This document shows positions 38,196 to 52,081 of a DNA stretch of 64,000 bases, in pieces (position 1 is the first letter of the stretch; every line of letters begins with the position of its first letter). The stretch comes from Inia geoffrensis. Lineage: Eukaryota > Chordata > Mammalia > Artiodactyla > Iniidae. The notes under the pieces are model-generated. The model had not been told where the DNA came from, did not search any database, and was given only the letters and a program-made list of their open reading frames with translations. The stretch is taken from positions 992,001 to 1,056,000 of the forward strand of contig JAZAQT010000028.1 in assembly GCA_036417435.1 (NCBI GenBank), read 5' to 3'. Both the position numbers and the translations under genes were made by a program.

Positions 38196-39929
38196 AAATT
38201 GTCAACAGCCACTCTGGAGAAGTGGATGGTGTTTCCTGGAACAAAGAATAAAACAAGCTAGAGAGCCTAGGGCACTTCCACTTATGGTGCTATAGATTCG
38301 GAAAATTTAAATGAAAAAGACAGAGCCACACCAGTTTGGTGCTGCTCTGTGTACGGGAGCCTTGACAATGGTACAACTTTAATAGCCCAGAAAGAGAAAA
38401 ATGGATATAGAAGTTGTGGTACATCCCTACAATGGAATATAACTCAACAATGAAATCAATGGCAACAGACCAGTAGCAGCATAATGAGTGGATTTAGTTA
38501 CGATGATTCTAAGTGAAATATGTCACACAGAAAAAGAAACATCATAAGATATCACTAATACCGGGAATGTAAACACGGCTACGTGTGAACTGCATTACAA
38601 AACACAACAGAGTCTCACATTTATAAAAGAAACTTATGCTTGCTTAAGGGGAAAGGAGAGTGGGGAGGCTGCATAAAACCAGAGGTTGACATTAGGACAG
38701 ATACCATTCCATAAGCCAAATATATATTAGACAAGACCTACTCCTGGCTCAGCCAAATGGACTCAACAACCCGTATTCAAAACCTAGGAATATACCTGAC
38801 TATGAAGAAAATTAAAACCCATACTTTTATAGGTCTCCATAAGAAAATCATTTGTGTACAGCAGCATACACACAGCACTGTAAATAAGCTAAATCCCCTT
38901 ATAAAAATAAATTTGAAAAAGAAAACACAAGGACTGTCAAATAGAGAGAAAATCTTAAATAAGTCCTTGAGGGCTTGTGAGGAATCTTGGATTTACCACC
39001 TCTACATCCACAGCTGGGGGAGAGATAAGGCTGGACACTTGGGGCTGATACTATTGGTGAGGGAATGCAGATCCTTTGATGTAATGGTGCATGGTTCCCA
39101 TTCCACGGGTCCCAAATCTCCACGTGTAAGGGATTTATCCTTCAGCTAAAATATGCATGGAAAACCCAGAATATGGTCCACGAAGTGATCAGGAAATATT
39201 TCTAAAACTCATCGCCATTTTAGCCCCCTGGTACTCGAGTTCGCCGTTCCAGATGCAATATTAACATTCTCCCCACTTGGAGAGTCAGTGCCTTTGACCT
39301 CTTGCTTGGCACAGTTTGCAATTTCTGTGGAAGATGAACAGGAATAAGGAGAACGAATGAGCAGCTAACTTGATGTGTTTGGATGGGCACATTGAACACT
39401 GATTTCCCTACAGGAAGAAGAATTCATCAAAGGCTCAGTGTGCCATGCCGGAACGAGATTAGGGCCTGAAGCAATTCTTCGGGTTTGCGGTCAGCTCACA
39501 AGAAAGCGAGTTGAGAAAAGGAGATTTCTGGCACTGTAACTCACAATACTGCAGAGTTCCAAATGACCCCTATCATCCAAAAATTTTTTGAAGGAAGGCT
39601 GTGAAGAGGACTTGAACGCGACGCAGAATTGCAGAAAACAGATATCAGGGGGTAGATAAGAATTGCTCTGAAAGCGTAGGAAAAGAGGCAGCAGTTCGAC
39701 AGTGATGCACTTGGCCAAAAAGGGCGTATGAGTTTTTTCCTGAATATATTCAGGAAAAAACGCATACGCCCTTTTTGGCCAACCAAGCAAGCCTGCAATG
39801 GAAATCCGCACTACAAGGCAGTCTCACTTCCCACCGATCCAAAGGGCCGTCCGAAAAAAGTGTAAAATCCAGAGAGGCAGGACAGTCCATGGAGAACTGA
39901 CAGCCTTGTTATTCTGATGGGCTGGATTT
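38196..39929 (+). repeat. Monomer 23 (1,734 bp)
   Basis: T-family copy, anchor at 38757. Two bases are lost near 38333 (caccagtttgg). The palindrome at 39711-39782 has one left-arm mismatch (gtatgagttt). Confidence 0.95.
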
Positions 39930-41665
39930 AAATTGCCAACAGCCACTCTGGAGAAGTGGATGGTGTTTCCTGGAACAAAGAAAAAACCAAGCTAGAGAGC
40001 CTAGGGCACTTCCACTTATGGTGCTATAGATTCGGAAAATTTAAATGAAAAAGACAGAGCCACACCAAAGTTTGGTGCTGCTCTGTGTACAGGAGCCTTG
40101 ACTATGGTACAACTTTAATAGCCCAGAAAGAGAAAAATGGATATAGAAGTTGTGGTACATCCCTACAATGGAATATCACTCAACAATGAAATCAATGGCA
40201 ACAGAGCAGTAGCAGCATAATGAGTGGATTTAGTTACGATGATTCTAAGTGAAATAAGTCACACAGAAAAAGAAACATCATAAGATATCACTAATACCGG
40301 GAATGTAAACACGGCTACGTGTGAACTGCATTACAAAACACAAGAGAGTCTCACATTTACAAAAGAAACTTATGCTTGCTTAAGGGGAAAGGAGAGTGGG
40401 GAGGTTGCATAAAACCAGAGGTTGACATTAGGACAGATACCATTCCATAAGCCAAATATATATTAGACAAGAGCTACTCCTCGCTCAACCAAATGGACTC
40501 AACACCCCATATTCAAAACCTAGGAATATACCTGACTATGAAGAAAATTAAAACCCATACATTTATAGGTCTCCATAAGAAAATCATTTGTGTACAGCAG
40601 CATACACACAGCACTGTAAATAAGCTAAATCCCCTTATAAAAATAAATTTGAAAAAGAAAACACAAGGACTGTCAAATAGAGAGAAATTCTTAAATAAGT
40701 CCTTCAGGGCTTGTGAGGAATCTTGGATTTACCACCTCTACATCCACAGCTGGGGGAGAGATAAGGCTGGACACTTGGGGCTGATACTATTGGTGAGGGA
40801 ATGCAGACCCTTTGAGGTAATGGTGCATGGTTCCCATTCCACGGGTCCCAAATCTCCATGTGTAAGGGATTTATCCTTCTGCTAAAATATGCATGGAAAA
40901 CCCAGAATATGGTCCACGAAGTGATCAGGCACAATTTCTAAAACTCATCGCCATATTAGCCCCCTGGTACTCGAGTTCGCCGATCCAGATGCAATATTAA
41001 CATTCTCCCCACTTGGAGAGTCAGGGCCTTTGACCTCTTGTTTGGCACAGTTTGCAATTTCTGTGGAAGATGAACAGGAATAAGGAGAACGAATGAGCAG
41101 CTAACTTGATGTGTTTGGACGGGCACATTGAACACTGATTTCCTTACAGGGAGAAGAATTCATCAAAGGCTCAGCGTGCCATGCCGGAACGAGATTAGGG
41201 CCTGAAGCAATTCTTCGGGTTTGCGGTCAGCTCACAAGAAAGCGAGTTGAGAAAAGGAGATTTTTGGCACTGTAACTCACAATCCTGCAGAGTTCCAAAT
41301 GACCCCTATCATCCAAAAATTTATTGAAGGAAGGCTGTGAAGAGGACTTGAACGCGAAGCAGAATTGCAGAAAACAGATATCAGGGGGTAGATAAGAATT
41401 GCTCTGAAAGCGTAGGAAAAGAGGCAGCAGTTCGACAGTGATGCACTTGGCCAAAAAGAGCGTATGCGTTTTTTCCTGAATATATTCATGAAAAAACGCA
41501 TACGCCCTTTTTGGCCAACCAAGCAAGCCTGCAATGGAAATCCGCACTACAAGGCAGTCTCACTTCCCACCGATCCAAAGGGCCGTCCGAAAAAAGTGTA
41601 AAATCCAGAGAGGCAGGACAGGCCATGGAGAACCGGCAGCCTTGTTATGCTGATGGGCGGGATGT
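39930..41665 (+). repeat. Monomer 24 (1,736 bp)
   Basis: P-family copy, anchor at 40493 (acaccccatatt). The palindrome at 41447-41518 has two mismatches (aaaaagagcg on the left, ttcatgaaa on the right). Confidence 0.95.
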
Positions 41666-43401
41666 AAATTGTCAACAGCCACTCTGGAGAAGTGGATGGT
41701 GTTTCCTGGAACAAAGAAAAAAACAAGCTAGAGAGCCTAGGGCACTTCCACTTATGGTGCTATAGATTCGGAAAATTTAAATGAAAAAGACAGAGCCACA
41801 CCAAAGTTTGGTGCTGCTCTGTGTACGGGAGCCTTGACAATGGTACAACTTTAATAGCCCAGAAAGAGAAAAATGGATATAGAAGTTGTGGTACATCCCT
41901 ACAATGGAATATCACTCAACAATGAAATCAATGGCAACAGACCAGTAGCAGCATAATGAGTGGATTTAGTTACGATGATTCTAAGTGAAATAAGTCACAC
42001 AGAAAAAGAAACATCATAAGATATCACTAATACCGGGAATGTAAACACGGCTACGTGTGAACTGCATTACAAAACACAAGAGAGTCTCACATTTACAAAA
42101 GAAACTTATGCTTGCTTAAGGGGAAAGGAGAGTGGGGAGGTTGCATAAAACCAGAGGTTGACATTAGGACAGATACCATTCCATAAGCCAAATATATATT
42201 AGACAAGAGCTACTCCTCGCTCAACCAAATGGACTCAACACCCCGTATTCAAAACCTAGGAATATACCTGACTATGAAGAAAATTAAAACCCATACATTT
42301 ATAGGTCTCCATAAGAAAATCATTTGTGTACAGCAGCATACACACAGCACTGTAAATAAGCTAAATCCCCTTATAAAAATAAATTTGAAAAAGAAAACAC
42401 AAGGACTGTCAAATAGAGAGAAATTCTTAAATAAGTCCTTCAGGGCTTGTGAGGAATCTTGGATTTACCACCTCTACATCCACAGCTGTGGGAGAGATAA
42501 GGCTGGGCACTTGGGGCTGATACTATTGGTGAGGGAATGCAGACCCTTTGAGGTAATGGTGCGTGGTTCCCATTCCACGGGTCCCAAATCTCCACGTGTA
42601 AGGGATTTATCCTTCAGCTAAAATATGCATGGAAAACCCAGAATATGGTCCACGAAGTGATCAGGCAAAATTTCTAAAACTCATCGCCATTTTAGCTCCC
42701 TGGTAGTCGAGTTCGCCGTTCCAGATGCAATATTAACATTCCCCCCACTTGGAGAGTCAGTGCCTTTGACCTCTTGTTTGGCACAGTTTGCAATTTCTGT
42801 GGAAGATGAACAGGAATAAGGAGAACGAATGAGCAGCTAACTTGATGTGTTTGGACAGGCACATTGAACACTGATTTCCCTAAAGGAAGAAGAATTCATC
42901 AAAGGCTCAGCGTGCCATGCCGGAACGAGATTAGGGCCTGAAGCAATTCTTCGGGTTTGCGGTCAGCTCACAAGAAAGTGAGTTGAGAAAAGGAGATTTT
43001 TGGCAATGTAACTCACAATCCTGCAGAGTTCCAAATGACCCCTATCATCCAAAAATTTATTGAAGGAAGGCTGTGAAGAAGACTTGAACGCGACGCAGAA
43101 TTGCAGAAAACAGATATCAGGGGGTAGATAAGAATTGCTCTGAAAGCATAGGAAAAGAAGCAGCAGTTCGACAGTGATGCACTTGGCCAAAAAGGGCGTA
43201 TGCGTTTTCTCCTGAATATATTCAGGAGAAAACGCATACGCCCTTTTTGGCCAACCAAGCAAGCCTGCAATGGAAATCCGCACTACAAGGCAGTCTCACT
43301 TCCCACCGATCCAAAGGGCCGTCCGAAAAAAGTGTAAAATCCAGAGAGGCAGGACAGGCCTTGGAGAACCGGCAGCCTTGTTATGCTGATGGGCGGGATG
43401 T
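41666..43401 (+). repeat. Monomer 25 (1,736 bp), compensated palindrome
   Basis: P-family copy, anchor at 42229. The XhoI site is changed to gtagtcgag. The palindrome at 43183-43254 has the paired tctcctga and tcaggaga variant and is perfect, with the same linked bases as monomer 4. Confidence 0.95.
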
Positions 43402-45137
43402 AAATTGCCAACAGCCACTCTGGAGAAGTGGATGGTGTTTCCTGAAACAAAGAGAAAACCAAGCTAGAGAGCCTAGGGCACTTCCACTTATGGTGCTATA
43501 GATTCGGAAAATTTAAATGAAAAAGACAGAGCCACACCAAAGTTTGGGGCTGCTCTGTGTACGGGAGCCTTGACTATGGTACAACTTTAATAGCCCAGAA
43601 AGAGAAAAATGGATATAGAAGTTGTGGTACATCCCTACAATGAAATATCACTCAACAATGAAATCAATGGCAACAGACCAGTAGCAGCATAATGAGTGGA
43701 TTTAGTTACGATGATTCTAAGTGAAATAAGTCACACAGAAAAAGAAACATCATAAGATATCACTAATACCGGGAATGTAAACACGGCTACGTGTGAACTG
43801 CATTACAAAACACAAGAGAGTCTCACATTTACAAAAGAAACTTATGCTTGCTTAAGGGGAAAGGAGAGTGGGGAGGTTGCATAAAACCAGAGGTTGACAT
43901 TAGGACAGATACCATTCCATAAGCCAAATATATATTAGACAAGAGCTACTCCTCGCTCAACCAAATGGACTCAACACCCCGTATTCAAAACCTAGGAATA
44001 TACCTGACAATGAAGAAAATTAAAACCCATACATTTATAGGTCTCCATAAGAAAATCATTTGTGTACAGCAGCATACACACAGCACTGTAAATAAGCTAA
44101 ATCCCCTTATAAAAATAAATTTGAAAAATAAAACACAAGGACTGTCAAATAGAGAGAAATTCTTAAATAAGTCCTTGAGGGCTTGTGAGGAATCTTGGAT
44201 TTACCACCTCTCCATCCACAGCTGTGGGAGAGATAAGGCTGGACACTTGGGGCTGATACTATTGGTGAGGGAATGCAGACCCTTTGAGGTAATGGTGCAT
44301 GGTTCCCATTCCACGGGTCCCAAATCTCCACGTGTAAGGGATTTATCCTTCTGCTAAAATATGCATGGAAAACCCAGAATATGGTCCACGAAGTGATCAG
44401 GCACAATTTCTAAAACTCATCGCCATTTTAGCCCCCTGGTACTCGAGTTCGCCGATCCAGATGCAATATTAACATTCTCCCCACTTGGAGAGTCAGGGCC
44501 TTTGACCTCTGGTTTGGCACAGTTTGCAATTTCTGTGGAAGATGAACAGGAATAAGGAGAACGAATGAGCAGCTAACTTGATGTGTTTGGACGGGCACAT
44601 TGAACACTGATTTCCCTACAGGAAGAAGAATTCATCAAAGGCTCAGCGTGCCATGCCGGAACGAGATTAGGGCCTGAAGCAATTCTTCGGGTTTGCGGTC
44701 AGCTCACAAGAAAGCGAGTTGAGAAAAGGAGATTTTTGGCACTGTAACTCACAATCCTGCAGAGTTCCAAATGACCCCTATCATCCAAAAATTTATTGAA
44801 GGAAGGCTGTGAAGAGGACTTGAACGCGAAGCAGAATTGCAGAAAACAGATATCAGGGGGTAGATAAGAATTGCTCTGAAAGCGTAGGAAAAGAGGCAGC
44901 AGTTCGACAGTGATGCACTTGGCCAAAAAGGGCGTATGCGTTTTTTCCTGAATATATTCAGGAAAAAACGCATACGCCCTTTTTGGCCAACCAAGCAAGC
45001 CTGCAATGGAAATCCGCACTACAAGGCAGTCTCACTTCCCACCGATCCAAAGGGCCGTCCGAAAAAAGTGTAAAATCCAGAGAGGCAGGACAGGCCATGG
45101 AGAACCGGCAGCCTTGTTATGCTGATGGGCGGGAAGT
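43402..45137 (+). repeat. Monomer 26 (1,736 bp)
   Basis: P-family anchor at 43965 but with the ccttgagg base typical of T copies. The palindrome at 44919-44990 is perfect. Confidence 0.95.
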
Positions 45138-46873
45138 AAATTGTCAACAGCCACTCTGGAGAAGTGGATGGTGTTTCCTGGAACAAAGAAAAAAACAAGC
45201 TAGAGAGCCTAGGGCACTTCCACTTATAGTGCTATAGATTCGGAAAATTTAAATGAAAAAGACAGAGCCACACCAAAGTTTGGTGCTGCTCTGTGTACGG
45301 GAGCCTTGACAATGGTACAAATTTAGTAGCCCAGAAAGAGAAAAATGGATATAGAAGTTGTGGTACATCCCTACAATGGAATATCACTCAACAATGAAAT
45401 CAATGGCAACAGAGCAGTAGCAGCATAATGAGTGGATTTAGTTACGATGATTCTAAGTGAAATATGTCACACAGAAAAAGAAACATCATAAGATATCACT
45501 AATACCGGGAATGTAAACACGGCTACGTGTGAACTGCATTACAAAACACAAGAGAGTCTCACATTTACAAAAGAAACTTATGCTTGCTTAACGGGAAAGG
45601 AGAGTGGGGAGGCTGCATAAAACCAGAGGTTGACATTAGGACAGATACCATTCCATAAGCCAAATATATATTAGACAAGACCTACTCCTGGCTCAGCCAA
45701 ATGGACTCAACAACCCGTATTCAAAACCTAGGAATATACCTGACTATGAAGAAAATTAAAACCCATACTTTTATAGGTCTCCATAAGAAAATCATTTGTG
45801 TACAGCAGCATACACACAGCACTGTAAATAAGCTAAATCCCCTTATAAAAATAAATTTGAAAAAGAAAACACAAGGACTGTCAAATAGAGAGAAATTCTT
45901 AAATAAGTCCTTGAGGGCTTGTGAGGAATCTTGGATTTACCACCTTTACATCCACAGCTGGGGGAGAGATAAGGGTGGACACTTGAGGCTGATACTATTG
46001 GTGAGGGAATGCAGACCCTTTGAGGTAATGGTGCATGGTTCCCATTCCACGGGTCCCAAATCTCCACGTGTAAGGGATTTATCCTTCTGCTAAAATATGC
46101 ATGGAAAACCCAGAATATGGTCCACGAAGTGATCAGGCAAAATTTCTAAAACTCATCGCCATTTTAGCCCCCTGGTACTCGAGTTCGCCGTTCCAGATGC
46201 AATATTAACATTCTCCCCACTTGGAGAGTCAGTGCCTTTGACCTCTTGCTTGGCACAGTTTGCAATTTCTGTGGAAGATGAACAGGAATAAGGAGAACGA
46301 ATGAGCAGCTAACTTGATGTGTTTGGATGGGCACATTGAACACTGATTTCCCTACAGGAAGAAGAATTCATCAAAGGCTCAGCGTGCCATGCCGGAACGA
46401 GATTAGGGCCTGAAGCAATTCTTCGGGTTTGCGGTCAGCTCACAAGAAAGCGAGTTGAGAAAAGGAGATTTTTGGCACTGTAACTCACAATCCTGCAGAG
46501 TTCCAAATGACCCCTATCATCCAAAAATTTATTGAAGGAAGGCTGTGAAGAAGACTTGAACGAGACGCAGAATTGCAGAAAACAGATATCAGGGGGTAGA
46601 TAAGAATTGCTCTGAAAGCATAGGAAAAGAAGCAGCAGTTCGACAGTGATGCACTTGGCCAAAAAGGGCGTATGCGTTTTCTCCTGAATATATTCAGGAG
46701 AAAACGCGTACGCCCTTTTTGGCCAACCAAGCAAGCCTGCAATGGAAATCCGCACTACAAGGCAGTCTCACTTCCCACCGATCCAAAGGGCCGTCCGAAA
46801 AAGGTGTAAAATCCAGAGAGGCAGGACAGGCCATGGAGAACCGGCAGCCTTGTTATGCTGATGGGCGGGATGT
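45138..46873 (+). repeat. Monomer 27 (1,736 bp), mosaic
   Basis: T-type anchor at 45701, then P-type aaattctt and gaccctttgagg. The palindrome at 46655-46726 is of the compensated type with one later mismatch (cgcgtacg in the right arm). Confidence 0.95.
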
Positions 46874-48609
46874 AAATTGCCAACAGCCACTCTGGAGAAG
46901 TGGATGGTGTTTCCTGGAACAAAGAAAAAACCAAGCTAGAGAGCCTAGGGCACTTCCACTTATGGTGCTATAGATTCGGAAAATTTAAATGAAAAAGAAA
47001 GGGCCACACCAAAGTTTGGGGCTTCTCTGTGTACGGGAGCCTTGACTATGGTACAACTTTAATAGCCCAGAAAGAGAAAAATGGATATAGAAGTTGTGGT
47101 ACATCCCCACAATGGAATATCACTCAACAATGAAATCAATGGCAACAGAGCAGTAGCAGCATAATGAGTGGATTTAGTTACGATGATTCTAAGTGAAATA
47201 AGTCACACAGAAAAAGAAACATCATAAGATATCACTAATACCGGGAATGTAAACACGGCTACGTGTGAACTGCATTACAAAACACAAGAGAGTCTCACAT
47301 TTACAAAAGAAACTTATGCTTGCTTAAGGGGAAAGGAGAGTGGGGAGGTTGCATAAAACCAGAGGTTGACATTAGGACAGATACCATTCCATAAGCCAAA
47401 TATATATTAGACAAGAGCTACTCCTCGCTCAACCAAATGGACTCAACACCCCGTATTCAAAACCTAGGAATATACCTGACTATGAAGAAAATTAAAACCC
47501 ATACATTTATAGGTCTCCATAAGAAAATCATTTGTGTACAGCAGCATACACACAGCACTGTAAATAAGCTAAATCCCCTTATAAAAATAAATTTGAAAAA
47601 GAAAACACAAGGACAGTCAAATAGAGAGAAATTCTTAAATAAGTCCTTCAGGGCTTGTGAGGAATCTTGGATTTACCACCTCTACATCCACACCTGTGGG
47701 AGAGATAAGGCTGGACACTTGGGGCTGATACTATTGGTGAGGGAATGCAGACCCTTTGAGTTAATGGTGCATGGTTCCCATTCCACGGGTCCCAAATCTC
47801 CACGTGTAAGGGATTTATCCTTCTGCTAAAATATGCATGGAAAACCCAGAATATGGTCCACGAAGTGATCAGGCACAATTTCTAAAACTCATCGCCATTT
47901 TAGCCCCCTGGTACTCGAGTTTGCCGATCCAGATGCAATATTAACATTCTCCCCACTTGGAGAGTCAGGGCCTTTGACCTCTTGTTTGACACAGTTTGCA
48001 ATTTCTGTGGAAGATGAACAGGAATAAGGAGAACGAATGAGCAGCTAACTTGATGTGTTTGGACGGGCACATTGAACACTGATTTCCCTACAGGAAGAAG
48101 AATTCATCAAAGGCTCAGCGTGCCATGCCGGAACGAGATTAGGGCCTGAAGCAATTCTTCGGGTTTGCGGTCAGCTCACAAGAAAGCGAGTTGAGAAAAG
48201 GAGATTTTTGGCACTGTAACTCACAATCCTGCAGAGTTCCAAATGACCCCTATCATCCAAAAATTTATTGAAGGAAGGCTGTGAAGAGGACTTGAACGCG
48301 AAGCAGAATTGCAGAAAACAGATATCAGGGGGTAGATAAGAATTGCTCTGAAAGCGTAGGAAAAGAGGCAGCAGTTCGACAGTGATGCACTTGGCCAAAA
48401 AGGGCGTATGCGTTTTTTCCTGAATATATTCAGGAAAAAACGCATACGCCCTTTTTGGCCAACCAAGCAAGCCTGCAATGGAAATCCGCACTACAAGGCA
48501 GTCTCACTTCCCACCGATCCAAAGGGCCGTCCGAAAAAGGTGTAAAATCCAGAGAGGCAGGACAGTCCTTGGAGAACCAGCAGCCTTGTTATGCTGATGG
48601 GCGGGATGT
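46874..48609 (+). repeat. Monomer 28 (1,736 bp)
   Basis: P-family copy, anchor at 47437, with aaggacagtcaaa shared with monomer 18. The palindrome at 48391-48462 is perfect. Confidence 0.95.
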
Positions 48610-50345
48610 AAATTGCCAACAGCCACTCTGGAGAAGTGGATGGTGTTTCCTGGAACAAAGAAAAAAACTAGCTAGAGAGCCTAGGGCACTTCAACTTATG
48701 GTGCTATATTTTCGGAAAATTTAAATGAAAAAGACAGAGCCACACCAAAGTTTGGTGCTGCTCTGTGTACGGGAGCCTTGACAATGGTACAACTTTAATA
48801 GCCCAGAAAGAGAAAAATGGATATAGAAGTTGTGGTACATCCCTACAATGGAATATCACTCAACAATGAAATCAATGGCAACAGACCAGTAGCAGCATAA
48901 TGAGTGGATTTAGTTACGATGATTCTAAGTGAAATATGTCACACAGAAAAAGAAACATCATAAGATATCACTAATACCGGGAATGTAAACACGGCTACAT
49001 GTGAACTGCATTACAAAACACAACAGAGTCTCACATTTATAAAAGAAACTTATGCTTGCTTAAGGGGAAAGGAGAGTGGGGAGGCTGCATAAAACCAGAG
49101 GTTGACATTAGGACAGATACCATTCCATAAGCCAAATATATATTAGACAAGACCTACTCCTGGCTCAGCCAAATGGACTCAACAACCCGTATTCAAAACC
49201 TAGGAATATACCTGACTATGAAGAAAATTAAAACCCATACTTTTATAGGTCTCCATAAGAAAATCATTTGTGTACAGCAGCATACACACAGCACTGTAAA
49301 TAAGCTAAATCCCCTTATAAAAATAAATTTGAAAAAGAAAACACAAGGACTGTCAAATAGAGAGAAAATCTTAAATAAGTCCTTGAGGGCTTGTGAGGAA
49401 TCCTGGATTTACCACCTCTACCTCCACAGCTGGGGGAGAGATAAGGCTGGACACTTGGGGCTGATACTATTGGTGAGGGAATGCAGACCCTTTGAGGTAA
49501 TGGTGCATGGTTCCCATTCCACGGGTCCCAAATCTCCACGTGTAAGGGATTTATCCTTCTGCTAAAATATGCATGGAAAACCCAGAATATGGTCCACGAA
49601 GTGATCAGGCACAATTTCTAAAACTCATAGCCATTTTAGCCCCCTGGTACTCGAGTTTGCCGATCCAGATGCAATATTAACATTCTCCCCACTTGGAGAG
49701 TCAGGGCCTTTGACCTCTTGTTTGACACAGTTTGCAATTTCTGTGGAAGATGAACAGGAATAAGGAGAACGAATGAGCAGCTAACTTGATGTGTTTGGAC
49801 GGGCACATTGAACACTGATTTCCCTACAGGAAGAAGAATTCATCAAAGGCTCAGCGTGCCATGCCGGAACGAGATTAGGGCCTGAAGCAATTCTTCGGGT
49901 TTGCGGTCAGCTCACAAGAAAGCGAGTTGAGAAAAGGAGATTTTTGGCACTGTAACTCACAATCCTGCAGAGTTCCAAATGACCCCTATCATCTAAAAAT
50001 TTATTGAAGGAAGGCTGTGAAGAAGACTTGAACGCGACGCAGAATTGCAGAAAACAGATATCAGGGGGTAGATAAGAATTGCTCTGAAAGCATAGGAAAA
50101 GAAGCAGCAGTTCGACAGTGATGCACTTGGCCAAAAAGGACGTATGCGTTTTCTAATGAATATATTCAGGAGAAAACGCATACGCCCTTTTTGGCCAACC
50201 AAGCAAGCCTGCAATGGAAATCCGCACTACAAGGCAGTCTCACTTCCCACCGATCCAAAGGGCCGTCCGAAAAAAGTGTAAAATCCAGAGAGGCAGGACA
50301 GACCATGGTGAACTGGCAGCCTTGTTATGCTGATGGGCGGGATGT
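48610..50345 (+). repeat. Monomer 29 (1,736 bp), mosaic
   Basis: T-type anchor at 49173 and gagaaaatctt, then P-type gaccctttgagg. The palindrome at 50127-50198 derives from the compensated type and has three mismatches (aaggacg and ctaatg in the left arm). This closes the minus-strand frame that is open in the other copies. Confidence 0.95.
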
Positions 50346-52081
50346 AAATTGCCAACAGCCACTCTGGAGAAGTGGATGGTGTTTCCTGGAACAAAGAAAA
50401 AACCAAGCTAGAGAGCCTAGGGCACTTCCACTTATGGTGCTATAGATTCGGAAAATTTAAATGAAAAAGACAGAGCCACACCAAAGTTTGGTGCTGCTCT
50501 GTGTACGGGAGCCTTGACTATGGTACAACTTTAATAGCCCAGAAAGAGAAAAATGGATATAGAAGTTGTGGTACATCCCTACAAAGGAATATCACTCAAC
50601 AATGACATCAATGGCAACAGACCAGTAGCAGCATAATGAGTTGATTTAGTTACGATGATTCTAAGTGAAATAAGTCACACAGAAAAAGAAACATCATAAG
50701 ATATCACTAATACCGGGAATGTAAACACGGCTACGTGTGAACTGCATTACAAAACACAACAGAGTCTCACATTTACAAAAGAAACTTATGCTTGCTTAAG
50801 GGGAAAGGAGAGTGTGGAGGCTGCATAAAACCAGAGGTTGACATTAGGACAGATACCATTCCATAAGCCAAATATATATTAGACAAGAGCTACTCCTTGC
50901 TCAACCAAATGGACTCAACACCCCATATTGAAAACCTAGGAATATACCTGACTATGAAGAAAATTAAAACCCATACATTTATAGGTCTCCATAAGAAAAT
51001 CATTTGTGTACAGCAGCATACACACAGCAGTGTAAATAAGCTAAATCCCCTTATAAAAATAAATTTGAAAAAGAAAACACAAGGACTGTCAAATAGAGAG
51101 AAATTCTTAAATAAGTCCTTGAGGGCTTGTGAGGAATCTTGGATTTACCACCTCTACATCCACAGCTGGGGGAGAGATAAGGCTGGACACTTGGGGCTGA
51201 TACTATTGGTGAGGGAATGCAGACCCTTTGAGGTAATGGTGCATGTTTCCCATTCCACGGGTCCCAAATCTCCACGTGTAAGGGATTTATCCTTCAGCTA
51301 AAATATGCATGGAAAACCCAGAATATGGTCCACGAAGTGATCAGGCAAAATTTCTAAAACTCATCGCCATTTTAGCCCCCTGGTACTCGAGTTCGCCGTT
51401 CCAGATGCAATATTAACATTCCCCCCACTTGGAGAGTCAGTGCCTTTGACCTCTTGTTTGGCACAGTTTGCAATTTCTGTGGAAGATGAACAGGAATAAG
51501 GAGAACGAATGAGCAGCTAACTTGATGTGTTTGGACAGGCACATTGAACACTGATTTCCCTACAGGAAGAAGAATTCATCAAAGGCTCAGTGTGCCATGC
51601 CGGAAAGAGATTAGGGCCTGAAGCAATTCTTCGGGTTTGCGGTCAGCTCACAAGAAAGCGAGTTGAGAAAAGGAGATTTTTGGCACTGTAACTCACAATC
51701 CTGCAGAGTTCCAAATGACCCCTATCATCTAAAAATTTATTGAAGGAAGGCTGTGAAGAAGACTTGAACGCGACGCAGAATTGCAGAAAACAGATATCAG
51801 GGGGTAGATAAGAATTGCTCTGAAAGCATAGGAAAAGAAGCAGCAGTTCGACAGTGATGCACTTGGCCAAAAAGGACGTATGCGTTTTCACCTGAATATA
51901 TTCAGGAGAAAACGCATACGCCCTTTTTGGCCAACCAAGCAAGCCTGCAATGGAAATCCGCACTACAAGGCAGTCTCACTTCCCACCGATCCAAAGGGCC
52001 GTCCGAAAAAAGTGTAAAATCCAGAGAGGCAGGACAGGCCATGGAGAACCGGCAGCCTTGTTATGCTGATGGGCGGGATGT
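50346..52081 (+). repeat. Monomer 30 (1,736 bp)
   Basis: Anchor at 50909 with the cagcagtgtaaa variant. The palindrome at 51863-51934 is of the compensated type with two left-arm mismatches (aaggacg, tcacctg), which are shared with monomers 31 and 32. Confidence 0.95.
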